Assembly (NCBI RefSeq): GCF_012516315.1
Contig: NZ_CP051185.1
Span: 6,081,363 to 6,145,362, forward strand
Length of the DNA: 64,000 nt
Source: Limnospira fusiformis SAG 85.79
Lineage (GTDB): Bacteria; Cyanobacteriota; Cyanobacteriia; Cyanobacteriales; Microcoleaceae
Reading direction: 5' to 3'
Program-made: the position numbers and the translations under genes
The notes under the pieces: generated by a model
What the model saw: only the letters and a program-made list of their open reading frames with translations
Database searches by the model: none
What the model was told of the DNA's origin: nothing
Shown here: positions 36,631 through 45,428 of the stretch, piece by piece
How the letters are laid out: every line of letters begins with the position of its first letter
How positions within the stretch are numbered: the stretch's first letter is position 1

Positions 36631-37902
36631 TCAAGCATAGGCGTAACCATCCTTCCTGTGAATGGGTTGGCAGTATTTGTGGCTGATGCCTGCCACCCGT
36701 ACCGAAGCGGTGGTAATATCAAAACTACCAGACGCACGGCAGAGAACCCGTCCTAGATATGAGCCAATTTTCTTCCCCGCTGTGACCAGTGCCGTCACCA
36801 TGTCGCCAGTCTGAAAGCCTTTATGAATTTGCCTCCTGGAGCGGTGACGATTCGGGAATCCGTACTTATTCGTCCCGCACATCTGACGGGTTCCATGCCC
36901 CTTTGCTAAAATCAGCAACGGTTTTGAAGTCAGAACTTCGAGTGATTCGACTGGTCCAACACAGGCAGCATCAAGCCAGTGAGCTTTAGGTAGGTTGAGC
37001 CTCAGTCGATTGAACTTCGTTTGTCCGCCCGTTCCTGTGGTAACTGGGAGTCCTGTTGCTTTCAGAGCCTTGAACAAGGCCCATCGGGTCGAGTTAACGG
37101 CAGCCGCATCTTTAAGGGGTGATTTGGCCTGCCTGAGAAGACGACTCAGGACATCAGGCTGGCCCGATAAAAAATCCCGAATGTCCCCATTGCCTTTGGC
37201 TTGATTGCATGAGTGGCAAGCCATCGTCAGGTTAGAAACCCGGTCAGAGCCACCCTTAGACCGAGGCTGGATCTGCTCAACTTCAAGTGGTACATTTTGA
37301 GCCCCACAGTAAGCACAGGTTCTGTCCCACTTGAACAACAGGTATTCCCTGACTTCATAGCCTTGTAATTCTCCCTGCTGATACTCAACACCTGATATCT
37401 CAGGGTTTTCCATCAATTGCAGGTCGAACCGTACTAGCTCTTGAGCAATGCGGCCAACTGGGGCAAGTCTACGAAATCGGTGAACCCAGGTCATTAGAGT
37501 ATCTACTCGATGCTGCAAGCTGGGAGCTAACCAACCTTCGGGACGAGTCCGATTCAAGAACCGAGCTGGTCGATATCGGGTCTTGCGGTTTCGTCGAGAA
37601 CGTCGGAGTTGACGACGAGAGAGCAATGCTTCTTTAATCTGCTGTCCTCGGTGCTGCAACTCGGCAGCAAAGATAATATGATTCCCTTGCTTTAAGGCAA
37701 TTCCAGTGACTTTAGAGCCTGGGTCTAATTTGAGTTCGAGGGGTTCAGGATTAGCGTCAACCTCCTTGTTTAGAATAATGGTGAATGGGTAGCGTCGAAA
37801 TACCGATGCTTTCCCGGCTTTGAGCAGTGATCGTGCCACCCCTGGCTTGCACGGTGTCAGGGGCTTGCGGTTGGTATCTAAAACGAAAATATGGTTAGAC
37901 AT
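36631..37902 (-). CDS. iscB: IscB RNA-guided nuclease with altered HNH site
   Basis: This is an ancestor-type relative of Cas9, 423 residues. Parts in order: PLMP domain (about 1-45, motif here PLTP); RuvC-I with Asp60 in LKLDPGSKVTG; Arg-rich bridge helix (about 96-118); RuvC-II with Glu155 in AQELVRFD; HNH domain (about 190-240) with zinc Cys 197, 200, 229 and 232; RuvC-III with His308/Asp311 in AHWLDAACVG; and a C-terminal target-adjacent-motif domain. In the HNH domain the His expected in (E/D)HIxPRS is Gln210 (EQIQPRS, codon CAG), while the Asn in VSNL is present. RuvC appears intact, so a natural nickase is predicted. The omega-RNA region lies just upstream (37969-38174). Confidence 0.9.
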   Translation of the reverse strand: MSNHIFVLDTNRKPLTPCKPGVARSLLKAGKASVFRRYPFTIILNKEVDANPEPLELKLDPGSKVTGIALKQGNHIIFAAELQHRGQQIKEALLSRRQLRRSRRNRKTRYRPARFLNRTRPEGWLAPSLQHRVDTLMTWVHRFRRLAPVGRIAQELVRFDLQLMENPEISGVEYQQGELQGYEVREYLLFKWDRTCAYCGAQNVPLEVEQIQPRSKGGSDRVSNLTMACHSCNQAKGNGDIRDFLSGQPDVLSRLLRQAKSPLKDAAAVNSTRWALFKALKATGLPVTTGTGGQTKFNRLRLNLPKAHWLDAACVGPVESLEVLTSKPLLILAKGHGTRQMCGTNKYGFPNRHRSRRQIHKGFQTGDMVTALVTAGKKIGSYLGRVLCRASGSFDITTASVRVAGISHKYCQPIHRKDGYAYA

Positions 37903-37968
37903 TGTTGCGTCTGTTCTGATTGCTCGTAACGTTTGCGCTTGCGCTAACGCGCACGCTGCGCGAACGCT

Positions 37969-38174
37969 AATGTTCAGAGTCGGTACTTTCCAAATCGCAC
38001 TGTCTTAACCCCTTAGAACTGTTTAACGATTTGGTTCTAGTGCCTGGAACTAGCACGCATTCCAGGGTAGGAACTTTAACTCTTGCTCGCTCACGTAGCC
38101 AGTTAAGGCTTAAGCTGGTCAGCTACCTGAAAGCGGGGGCACGAAGCCCCCGTGCTTCAGCCGGGGGTGCTGAC
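37969..38174 (-). ncRNA. IscB omega RNA region
   Basis: IscB omega RNAs are encoded directly upstream of iscB, with the guide at the 5' end read from flanking DNA. The 206 bp here match 43427-43630 closely, while the two elements differ beyond that, which marks the conserved RNA scaffold. It begins with the hairpin GCACGGGGGCTTCGTGC and includes paired segments such as CTGGAATGCGTGCTAGTTCCAG. The predicted native guide is the flank immediately outside, from 38175 rightwards (minus-strand sense). Confidence 0.7.
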
Positions 38175-38236
38175 AGTCTAGTCGAGGCTGGTAGCCCTAT
38201 CTGTGGAATATTTGATTCAACAACCCATTTCGGGGA

Positions 38237-38503
38237 TCATTTAGAGCCATGAGTAGGACATGGAGGTGCAGAGATGGACCTATCTAACCAACCGACCGCC
38301 TGTTGTAATCTGGGGATAGCCTCAGATGGTTCATCCTTGAGCAAAAAAATCAAAGCCGCGGCCACCTGTTCCCGAGCCCGAGCATTACGATTAGATTTGA
38401 GACGATGCCAGTCCCGTTCAGAAATAGCCAGATGTTCAGCTAGTTTCTGGGCTAGTTGCAAAGTCTCGGCATTATCAATTTTGGTTGAACTAGAATGAGT
38501 CAT
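38237..38503 (-). CDS. Conserved cyanobacterial hypothetical protein (DUF6439-like)
   Basis: This 88-residue, mostly helical protein has the segment NARAREQVAAALIFLLKDE and a tail GWLDRSISAPPCPTH, a pattern I associate with a small cyanobacteria-restricted family. No membrane segment or catalytic motif is visible. It is divergent from the coiled-coil gene at 38545 with 41 bp between starts, so the two share a promoter region. Function is unknown and the DUF number is from memory. Confidence 0.7.
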   Translation of the reverse strand: MTHSSSTKIDNAETLQLAQKLAEHLAISERDWHRLKSNRNARAREQVAAALIFLLKDEPSEAIPRLQQAVGWLDRSISAPPCPTHGSK

Positions 38504-38544
38504 GGTGATTCTATATTTGAAGTTGGGAGAATTTTCTAATCATT

Positions 38545-38928
38545 ATGCCAAGAAATACCTCATCCCAACCTAACCCCAATGATTCTCAACTGAATCGGGA
38601 CCAAGAGGAAATCGAAGAAGCCCTCGAATCTGCCTCGACAGCGATCGCCACCATACAAGAGAGGATAGCTCAAATTCAGCGCGATCGCCAACGTCAAGCC
38701 GAGCTGAAAAACCGTATTGACCAAGTGATCCCCCAACTCCAGCAGGTCAAATCCCAACAACTCAAGCAAGAATTAAAACAGCTTACCCAGGAACTAGAAG
38801 CCGTAGAACTCAACTTAGAAAGCAGCCTGTTTACCTGGGGTAGCCTCAAAGAACCCTTTTGGCAAGCAGTCCGTTTTGGGGGACTAGGGGTAGTAATTGG
38901 TTGGCTGCTGAAATCCTGTTCTGGTTAG
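38545..38928 (+). CDS. Coiled-coil protein with C-terminal membrane helix
   Basis: This 127-residue protein has a polar N-terminus (1-20), a long charged coiled coil (about 20-95, rich in Gln, Glu and Leu) and a C-terminal hydrophobic stretch (VRFGGLGVVIGWLLKS, about 108-124) that looks like a tail anchor. I recognise no family. It converges on mtnA with four bases between stops. It is likely real because of the good ATG start and consistent codon use with HIP1 sites inside. Confidence 0.65.
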   Translation: MPRNTSSQPNPNDSQLNRDQEEIEEALESASTAIATIQERIAQIQRDRQRQAELKNRIDQVIPQLQQVKSQQLKQELKQLTQELEAVELNLESSLFTWGSLKEPFWQAVRFGGLGVVIGWLLKSCSG

Positions 38929-38932
38929 ACAT

Positions 38933-39982
38933 TCAGCATTGATGAACCATAAGATTTTTGAGATCCCCAGGTGCTACAGCCCCATGTTCAGTAATAATTG
39001 CCGTAATTAACTCAGCCGGAGTCACATCAAAAGCCGGATTATAAAACTCCACACCTGGGGGACAAATAGCAGTCGAGCCAATTTGATAAACTTCTTTCGG
39101 GTCTCTTTCCTCAATAGGGATACCTTCCCCGCTCTGTAATCGAAAGTCTACCGTAGACAGGGGAGCAGCTACAAAAAAGGGGATATTGTGGGCGCGAGCC
39201 ACCAAAGCCACATTATAAGTGCCAATTTTATTAGCGGTATCTCCATTAGCCGCAATGCGATCGGCACCAACGATCGCCGCATGAATTAACCCCAACTTCA
39301 TACAGTGAGCCGCCATATTATCCGCAATCAAAGTCACCGGGATCTGATCCTGTACACATTCCCAAGTAGTTAATTTTGCTCCCTGTAGACGGGGGCGAGT
39401 TTCATCAGCATAGACCCGCCCCAAGCGTTGCGCCGCCTTACAGGATCGAATGACCCCCAAAGCCGTACCATAACCCGCCGTAGCCAAAGATCCCGTGTTA
39501 CAGTGAGTCAAAATATTAAGCTGTTCGGGAGTTTTGGGTAAAACCGCCAGTCCGTGATCTCCGATCGCCTGACAAGTATTCAAGTCCTCAGCTTGAATTT
39601 GTTGAGCCGCAGCCAATAGCACCTGGGGAATTTCCGACACAGAAACCGAAGTTTCCCTAGCGATTTTCAGCATTCTTTCAATAGCCCAAAACAAATTTAC
39701 CGCCGTGGGGCGAGTATTCCCCAAAATCTCAGCCACCCCTTTAAGTTCCGCCAAAAACCCATCGCGATCGCTTTTTTGAATATCCCGCGCCCCCAAATAC
39801 ATACCATAAGCGGCTGCAATACCAATAGCCGGAGCGCCTCGGACAATCATAGTAGCGATCGCCCTAGCCATATCTTCATAGCGCTTAATTTCCACGATCG
39901 CATACTCATGACTGAGGCGAGTTTGGTCAATGAGTAAAACTCGATCCTCGTGCCAAATAACCGGATAAACCTTAGTTTCCAT
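38933..39982 (-). CDS. mtnA: S-methyl-5-thioribose-1-phosphate isomerase
   Basis: This enzyme converts methylthioribose 1-phosphate to the ribulose form in methionine salvage. The 349-residue protein (from the ATG at 39982; the frame extends 20 codons further) has RGAPAIGIAAAYG, the catalytic Cys in THCNTGSLATAGYGTALG and the catalytic Asp in VGADRIAANGDTANKIGTY. It is in the eIF-2B alpha-related family, and this motif set distinguishes MtnA from ribose-1,5-bisphosphate isomerase. No other salvage gene is adjacent. The start is uncertain between 39982 and 40039. Confidence 0.92.
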   Translation of the reverse strand: METKVYPVIWHEDRVLLIDQTRLSHEYAIVEIKRYEDMARAIATMIVRGAPAIGIAAAYGMYLGARDIQKSDRDGFLAELKGVAEILGNTRPTAVNLFWAIERMLKIARETSVSVSEIPQVLLAAAQQIQAEDLNTCQAIGDHGLAVLPKTPEQLNILTHCNTGSLATAGYGTALGVIRSCKAAQRLGRVYADETRPRLQGAKLTTWECVQDQIPVTLIADNMAAHCMKLGLIHAAIVGADRIAANGDTANKIGTYNVALVARAHNIPFFVAAPLSTVDFRLQSGEGIPIEERDPKEVYQIGSTAICPPGVEFYNPAFDVTPAELITAIITEHGAVAPGDLKNLMVHQC

Positions 39983-40128
39983 AGAGATTGTTAATTTATC
40001 ATAGGGAACACCAGCGATCATCTGTTGTACACTTCCCATCAAGCCGCCATTGTACCCATTCAGGGATTTAGGGACTACAATTTGATGATTCTGTTTTAAA
40101 TGATCTTTGTTGAATCAGTCGGAGTTTC

Positions 40129-43068
40129 ATGCTGGATATCAATTTACCCGGTCCCACAAAATCCCCAAACCATAGTACATCGAATCTCAGCCATCCCCGT
40201 GATGGTCACATCAATAGAACCCCCGCCGATCAATTCCTCAACCGACATATCGGCCCCAATGACGCTGAAATTCAACAAATGCTGTCAGCGATCGGATACA
40301 ACAGTATAGAAAGCCTGATTGATAATACCATTCCCCAAGGCATTCGTTTAAACCGCCCCCTGAACCTACCCGCCCCCCTTACCGAACATCAGGCTTTAGT
40401 CAAACTCCGCGAAATTGCCAGTAAAAATCAAATTTACCGTTCCTTTATCGGTATGGGTTACTCCGACTGTATCACCCCCCCCGTTATCCAACGGAACATC
40501 CTAGAAAATCCGGGATGGTACACCGCATATACTCCCTACCAAGCCGAAATCGCCCAGGGACGCTTGGAAGCCCTACTAAACTTTCAAACACTCGTTATCG
40601 ACCTAACCGGGCTAGAAATCGCTAACGCCTCCCTTCTTGATGAAGGGACCGCCGCCGCCGAAGCCATGACCATGAGTTATGGAATTAGCAAAGCCAAAGC
40701 CCATCACTTTTTTGTCTCCCAAGACTGTCACCCTCAAACCATAGAGGTCCTACAAACTAGGGCTAAACCCCTAGGTATTGAAATCATTATTGGAGATTTC
40801 CGCACCTTCGACTTTAGCGATCCAATTTTTGGGGCTTTATTGCAATACCCCGCCACTAATGGCGCAATTTACGACTATCGGGAATTTATCCAAACCGCCC
40901 ATAACCATAAAGCCATTATTACCATGGCTGCAGATATCCTCAGCCTTACCCTACTGACACCCCCAGGAGAATTAGGCGCTGATATCGCCGTAGGAAGCAC
41001 CCAGCGCCTCGGTGTTCCCCTAGGTTATGGGGGACCCCACGCGGCTTATTTTGCCACCAGGGAAGCCTTTAAACGCTCCTGTCCTGGTCGTATGGTCGGG
41101 GTTTCCATTGATAGCCAGGGTCAACCCGCCCTCCGACTCGCCCTCCAAACCAGAGAACAACATATTCGCCGCGATAAGGCTACCAGTAATATCTGTACCG
41201 CCCAGGTTCTGTTAGCTGTCATTGCTAGTATGTATGGGGTGTATCATGGACCACAGGGCTTAAAACAGATTGCTGAGAATATCCACGAGTTAACTATGAT
41301 GTTGGCTACGGGTTTGCAAAAGTTGGGATATGCGATCGCCAATCATCACTTTTTTGATACCCTACAAGTTGAATTGGGTCATATATCCTCATCAGAAATT
41401 ATCTCCCTCGCCCAACTCCGCCAGATTAACCTACGACCAATAGCCGATAACTCTATTGGTATCAGCCTAGATGAAACTACCACCACCGCAGATATTATTA
41501 ATCTGCTGGAAATTTTTGCCCTGGGTAAACCCCTCAACTTTGGCTTAGAAGAACTTGCCATCAAATCCGCCATTCCCCCCCATTTAACTCGCACTTCTGC
41601 TTACCTCACTCACCCCGTTTTTAATAGCCATCACTCAGAAACCGAATTATTGCGGTATTTACAACGCTTAGAAAGTCGGGATTTATCCCTGACTACCTCT
41701 ATGATTCCTCTGGGTTCCTGTACCATGAAACTTAACGCCACCGCCGAGATGATTCCTGTCACTTGGCCGGAGTTTGGTAAGTTGCACCCCTTCGCACCCA
41801 AATCTCAAACTCAAGGTTATCAGGTATTGTTTCAACAACTTGAGGAATGGTTGGCAGAAATTACCGGATTTGCTGGCATTTCTCTACAGCCTAATGCAGG
41901 TTCTCAAGGGGAATATGCTGGTTTATTAGCAATTCGTGGTTATCATCAAAGCCGAGGAGAAAATCAACGCCATATTTGTCTAATTCCTGAATCTGCACAC
42001 GGTACTAATCCCGCTAGTGCCGTTATGTGTGGCATGAAAGTTGTACCTGTTAAATGTGACAGCCAGGGTAATATTGATATTGATGATTTGCAGCAAAAAG
42101 CTGAACAGCATCAAGACCAACTCGCTGCTTTGATGGTAACTTATCCCTCCACTCATGGCGTGTTTGAAGACGGTATTCGCCATATTTGTGACATCATCCA
42201 CCGCTGCGGGGGTCAGGTTTATATGGATGGTGCTAATATGAATGCACAGGTAGGGTTATGTCGTCCCGGAGATTTTGGCGCTGATGTCTGCCACCTGAAT
42301 TTGCACAAAACTTTCTGTATACCCCACGGCGGCGGGGGTCCGGGAATGGGTCCCATTGGGGTGATGCCACACCTATTACCGTTTTTACCCGGTCATTGTG
42401 TCGTGGATATGGGGGAAACTTACTCAGGCGGTGCGGTTTCGGCTGCGCCTTGGGGTAGTGCTAGTATTCTGGTCATCTCCTGGATGTATATTGCTATGAT
42501 GGGGGCTTCTGGCTTGAAAAAAGCTACCGAGGTCGCCATTCTCAATGCTAATTATATGGCGCGTCGTCTACAGGGGGTTTATCCGATTCTCTACAAGGGT
42601 AACAATGGTACAGTTGCCCATGAGTGTATTTTGGATCTGCGATCGCTCAAAAAGTCTGCTAATATTGATGTGGATGATATCGCTAAACGACTCATGGATT
42701 ACGGTTTCCACGCCCCTACTATTTCTTGGCCAGTGGCGGGGACTATGATGGTGGAACCTACAGAAAGTGAGTCTCTCGATGAGTTGGATCGTTTCTGTGC
42801 CTCTATGATTGCTATTCGTCAGGAAATTGCTGCCATTGAGTCCGGGGAGTTTGACCGGGAAAATAACCCCCTTAAACAAGCCCCCCACACCGCAGAATCT
42901 CTGATTGTGGGTGAGTGGAATCGTCCCTACTCCCGGGAAGTAGCCGCTTATCCCGCCGCTTGGACTCGCGACTATAAATATTGGCCGCCTGTGGGTCGCA
43001 TTGATAATGCCTTTGGCGATCGCAATTTTGTCTGTTCCTGTGCGCCTGTGACCGCTTATCAGGATTAA
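40129..43068 (+). CDS. gcvP: Glycine dehydrogenase (decarboxylating), P protein
   Basis: This is the PLP-dependent first enzyme of the glycine cleavage system, needed in cyanobacterial photorespiration. The 979-residue single-chain form has two homologous halves. The N-terminal half begins at RHIGPNDAEIQQML (about 38); the C-terminal half carries the PLP-lysine in LNLHKTFCIPHGGGGPG (about 727-743). Other motifs are MIPLGSCTMKLN near 526 and GANMNAQVGLCRPGDFGAD near 703. Length matches the family. The mtnA gene is divergent, leaving about 145 bp for both promoters. gcvT and gcvH are not nearby. Confidence 0.95.
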   Translation: MLDINLPGPTKSPNHSTSNLSHPRDGHINRTPADQFLNRHIGPNDAEIQQMLSAIGYNSIESLIDNTIPQGIRLNRPLNLPAPLTEHQALVKLREIASKNQIYRSFIGMGYSDCITPPVIQRNILENPGWYTAYTPYQAEIAQGRLEALLNFQTLVIDLTGLEIANASLLDEGTAAAEAMTMSYGISKAKAHHFFVSQDCHPQTIEVLQTRAKPLGIEIIIGDFRTFDFSDPIFGALLQYPATNGAIYDYREFIQTAHNHKAIITMAADILSLTLLTPPGELGADIAVGSTQRLGVPLGYGGPHAAYFATREAFKRSCPGRMVGVSIDSQGQPALRLALQTREQHIRRDKATSNICTAQVLLAVIASMYGVYHGPQGLKQIAENIHELTMMLATGLQKLGYAIANHHFFDTLQVELGHISSSEIISLAQLRQINLRPIADNSIGISLDETTTTADIINLLEIFALGKPLNFGLEELAIKSAIPPHLTRTSAYLTHPVFNSHHSETELLRYLQRLESRDLSLTTSMIPLGSCTMKLNATAEMIPVTWPEFGKLHPFAPKSQTQGYQVLFQQLEEWLAEITGFAGISLQPNAGSQGEYAGLLAIRGYHQSRGENQRHICLIPESAHGTNPASAVMCGMKVVPVKCDSQGNIDIDDLQQKAEQHQDQLAALMVTYPSTHGVFEDGIRHICDIIHRCGGQVYMDGANMNAQVGLCRPGDFGADVCHLNLHKTFCIPHGGGGPGMGPIGVMPHLLPFLPGHCVVDMGETYSGGAVSAAPWGSASILVISWMYIAMMGASGLKKATEVAILNANYMARRLQGVYPILYKGNNGTVAHECILDLRSLKKSANIDVDDIAKRLMDYGFHAPTISWPVAGTMMVEPTESESLDELDRFCASMIAIRQEIAAIESGEFDRENNPLKQAPHTAESLIVGEWNRPYSREVAAYPAAWTRDYKYWPPVGRIDNAFGDRNFVCSCAPVTAYQD

Positions 43069-43243
43069 GCCATAACCCTCTCTCTCCCATTCAGTCATGG
43101 GGCTTATCTACCTGATACAGCCCCGGCTTCTGTGTTATTAAATTAAAAGCGATCGAAATTTTACCCTCCATCTTAACTGATCCTTTACAATGGTTTGTTA
43201 ATTCTTTACATAATTTTCTTGATTTTCCCAGCTATTCACCCTT

Positions 43244-43333
43244 ATGATGTGGTTAACTGCCTCAGCCAAGGGATTCGGTTTTAGCACCGCACTGGCTGCT
43301 GGGTGGTTTTTTATCGTTTCACCTCCAGCGTGA
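43244..43333 (+). CDS. Possible 29-residue single-helix membrane peptide
   Basis: A short frame starting with two ATG codons encodes a hydrophobic 29-mer (TALAAGWFFIVS core) that could span the membrane once. Small membrane subunits of photosynthetic complexes have this size, but I cannot match it to PetN, PsbM, Psb30 or similar. No ribosome site is seen. The rest of the 43069-43426 gap shows nothing else I can support. Confidence 0.25.
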   Translation: MMWLTASAKGFGFSTALAAGWFFIVSPPA

Positions 43334-43426
43334 AATTCCCATGATAGTTTGATTGACTTTTCACTAAACCAGCCATTTTCCTACTATATCCTTCTTTGTA
43401 GCAAAATCAAAATTGGCAGTAGTTCA

Positions 43427-43801
43427 GTCAGCACCCCCGGCTGAAGCACGGGGGCTTCGTGCCCCCCTTTCAGGTAGCTGACCAGCTATAGCCTTAACTG
43501 GCTCCGTTCAGAGCAAGAGTTAAAGTTCCTACCCTGGAATGCGTGCTAGTTCCAGGCCCTAGAACCGAATCGTTAAACATCTCTAAGGGGTTAAGGACGT
43601 GCGATTTGGATAGTACCGACTCTGAACATTGGCGAAGCAAACATTACCCCGCAAGGGAGTCGGAGCCAACCATAGCTCCATGGAGGGGCAACCATACCCC
43701 TCCACCCCGCAAAGGGGTGCTGGCGGCTAAAGCCGCTTGAGTCGGTTTTCCTCTCCGTGATCAATCACGGAGCTTCCAACCCTCCCAGGAGTTTTACGTG
43801 A
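43427..43801 (+). mobile_element. Stand-alone omega-RNA element (iscB-less derivative)
   Basis: This element shares its first ~204 bp (43427-43630) and its last ~60 bp (to TTTTACGTGA) with the IscB element at 36543-38174, in the opposite orientation. It lacks iscB. The interior 43631-43740 is instead a run of perfect hairpins: GGAGCCAACCATAGCTCC, GGAGGGG...CCCCTCC, CCCCGCAAAGGGG and GCGGCTAAAGCCGC. A CTCCGTGATCAATCACGGAG hairpin follows near the end. It is a MITE-like element that could supply an omega RNA in trans to IscB, with a guide from the flank ending at 43426. Confidence 0.8.
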
Positions 43802-43955
43802 AACTTAGTTAGCCAAAATATGCCGAGGTATTCGTGCTAAGTTTCATTCATTAAGTGTTACAGACAAGTCAGCCCACTGCAACCTAACAAAAACTCCATC
43901 AAAACCATCTATTATCTGGTTTTTGGTACAACTGTAAAAACACGGTACATATATC

Positions 43956-45128
43956 ATGAACGAAGTTAAGTTATTCAATATATGTATTGACAATATTACC
44001 ACCGAACAACTCCTAGAAGAACTTGGGAGACGTGGCGGTATTGTTTTCACTCCTAATGTCGATCACTTGATGCGATTGCAGAAAGACAAAGAGTTTTACG
44101 ACATCTATAATAAGTCGGATTACCGCGTTTGTGATAGTCAGATTGTCTACTATGCTTCTCGGCTTTTAAACCAGCCTATTGCTGAAAAAATATCCGGCTC
44201 TGACCTATTTCCCGCCTTCTATAATTACTACCGAGATTGTGAAGAGATTAAGATATTTTTGCTCGGTGCTGCTGAAGGTGTAGCCGCTAGGGCGAAAGTT
44301 AAAATCAACGAAAAAGTCGGTCGTGAAATGGTGGTTGACTGCTACTCTCCACCCTTTGGTTTTGAAAAAGACGAGCTGGAATGTCAACGCATTGTCGATC
44401 GCATTAATCACTCAAAAGCCTCTGTTCTTGCTGTTGGGGTCGGCGCTCCCAAACAAGAAAAGTGGATTATGAAACATAAGGATAAACTTAACCATGCCAA
44501 AATCTTCTTAGCTATTGGCGCGACTATTGATTTTGAAGCCGGAGAAAAACCCCGTTCACCTCAGTGGATAAGTGAAGCAGGTCTGGAGTGGTTACACAGA
44601 CTCGTATCTGAACCACTGCGCCTCTGGAAGCGCTATCTCATTGAAGATATGCCCTTTTTCCTGCTACTCATGCAACAAAAACTTAACCTTTATCATTCCC
44701 CCTTTAGCTCTTTGGGAGACATGGCTACCCCTCATTGGCAAATGCCTTTATTGGGACAAATGCTTGAGGATGCCGGTTTATTAGATGAACTTCAGGTGCA
44801 ACGGGTGCTTCAAATTCAAGAGCAAAGGCACAATCTCCGCTTTGGTGAAATTGTCACAGATTTGGGTTGGCTACGTCAAGAAACCGTGGACTTTTTTGCC
44901 GAGCAGCTACCTCAAATTGGTGGGAGTCAACAAAGGCAACCTTTGGGTTATTACCTCAAACAGGCTATGCTTTTGGATGATCAACAAATTAACTTGATTT
45001 TGCTTGAACAACAGCAAAAATATCTCAGGTTTGGCGAACTTGCCGTCCAGAAACAATGGCTCAAGCAACAAACTGTTGATTCTATTCTGTCCTATCTCAC
45101 CCGCCCACAGACCGAAATGCCGCTTTGA
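43956..45128 (+). CDS. WecB/TagA/CpsF-family glycosyltransferase with duplicated C-terminal module
   Basis: This predicted N-acetylmannosamine- or similar transferase acts in exopolysaccharide assembly on the cytoplasmic face. Residues 1-245 form the GT26 domain: TPNVDHLMRL near 32, VCDSQIVYYASRLL near 59, ISGSDLFP near 80, the VGVGAPKQEKWI loop near 158 and a C-terminal amphipathic membrane-binding segment. Residues about 255-390 are an extra region of two related ~55-residue repeats, each with a LGxxLxxAxLLDxxQ start and an LRFGExxxxxxWLxQxTVD end. That resembles the N-terminal modules of type II secretion/pilus ATPases. The fusion is unusual. The gene is followed 10 bp after its stop by the first copy of a three-copy repeat. 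Confidence 0.85.
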   Translation: MNEVKLFNICIDNITTEQLLEELGRRGGIVFTPNVDHLMRLQKDKEFYDIYNKSDYRVCDSQIVYYASRLLNQPIAEKISGSDLFPAFYNYYRDCEEIKIFLLGAAEGVAARAKVKINEKVGREMVVDCYSPPFGFEKDELECQRIVDRINHSKASVLAVGVGAPKQEKWIMKHKDKLNHAKIFLAIGATIDFEAGEKPRSPQWISEAGLEWLHRLVSEPLRLWKRYLIEDMPFFLLLMQQKLNLYHSPFSSLGDMATPHWQMPLLGQMLEDAGLLDELQVQRVLQIQEQRHNLRFGEIVTDLGWLRQETVDFFAEQLPQIGGSQQRQPLGYYLKQAMLLDDQQINLILLEQQQKYLRFGELAVQKQWLKQQTVDSILSYLTRPQTEMPL

Positions 45129-45136
45129 ATCTACAC

Positions 45137-45391
45137 CAATGTTAAGTTTTGTAACGAAAAATTAAGAAATGTTACAAAAAATTTCCTCTGGGGAGGGGGG
45201 TTGCGTTTCGCGGGAGCTTGTGGTATCATTTTAAATAATGGAAATATTGATAATTTTTAATTTTTTGCACAGATTCCAATTATTTAACTTACTACCTTAA
45301 TAGTATCATGAGTTCCCAGGACTTGTCAACCCCCGGCGCTAAATTACGAGGGCCATTTTTTAAAAATTGATGAAAAAATCAACTTTGAATT
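45137..45391 (+). repeat. Three-copy intergenic repeat, copy 1
   Basis: This ~250-bp segment begins AATGTTAAGTTTTGTAACG just after the glycosyltransferase stop. It continues through a G-rich box (GGGGAGGGGGG), GTATCATTTTAAATAATGG and CTTGTCAACCCCCGG, and ends AAAAAATCAAC. The same order of blocks recurs at 57818-58058 (minus) and 61938-62183. TGTAAC and GTTACA near its start form an inverted repeat. It lies between the glycosyltransferase and the serine hydrolase genes and may carry the latter's promoter. Confidence 0.75.
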
Positions 45392-45428
45392 TTCTTTTTC
45401 TATGGTAGCGATCGCCTTGGGTTAAGGT

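Larger units (their letters stand above)
36543..38174 (-). mobile_element. IscB-encoding element (IS200/IS605-like)
   Basis: The ends are inferred by comparison with the 375-bp derivative at 43427-43801. Both begin GTCAGCACCCCCGG (minus strand, 38174) and end TTTACGTGA (36543). It encodes iscB and the upstream omega-RNA region. The 3' end carries hairpins (for example GGGGACTTTAGTCCCC near 36605-36620). No transposase gene is present, so mobility needs TnpA from elsewhere. It is inserted at the 3' end of the anti-sigma-type gene. Confidence 0.82.

Noticed and set aside
42568..43098. 176-codon minus-strand frame over the gcvP 3' end
   Set aside because: It is a shadow of a clear gcvP frame, with atypical composition and no start site.
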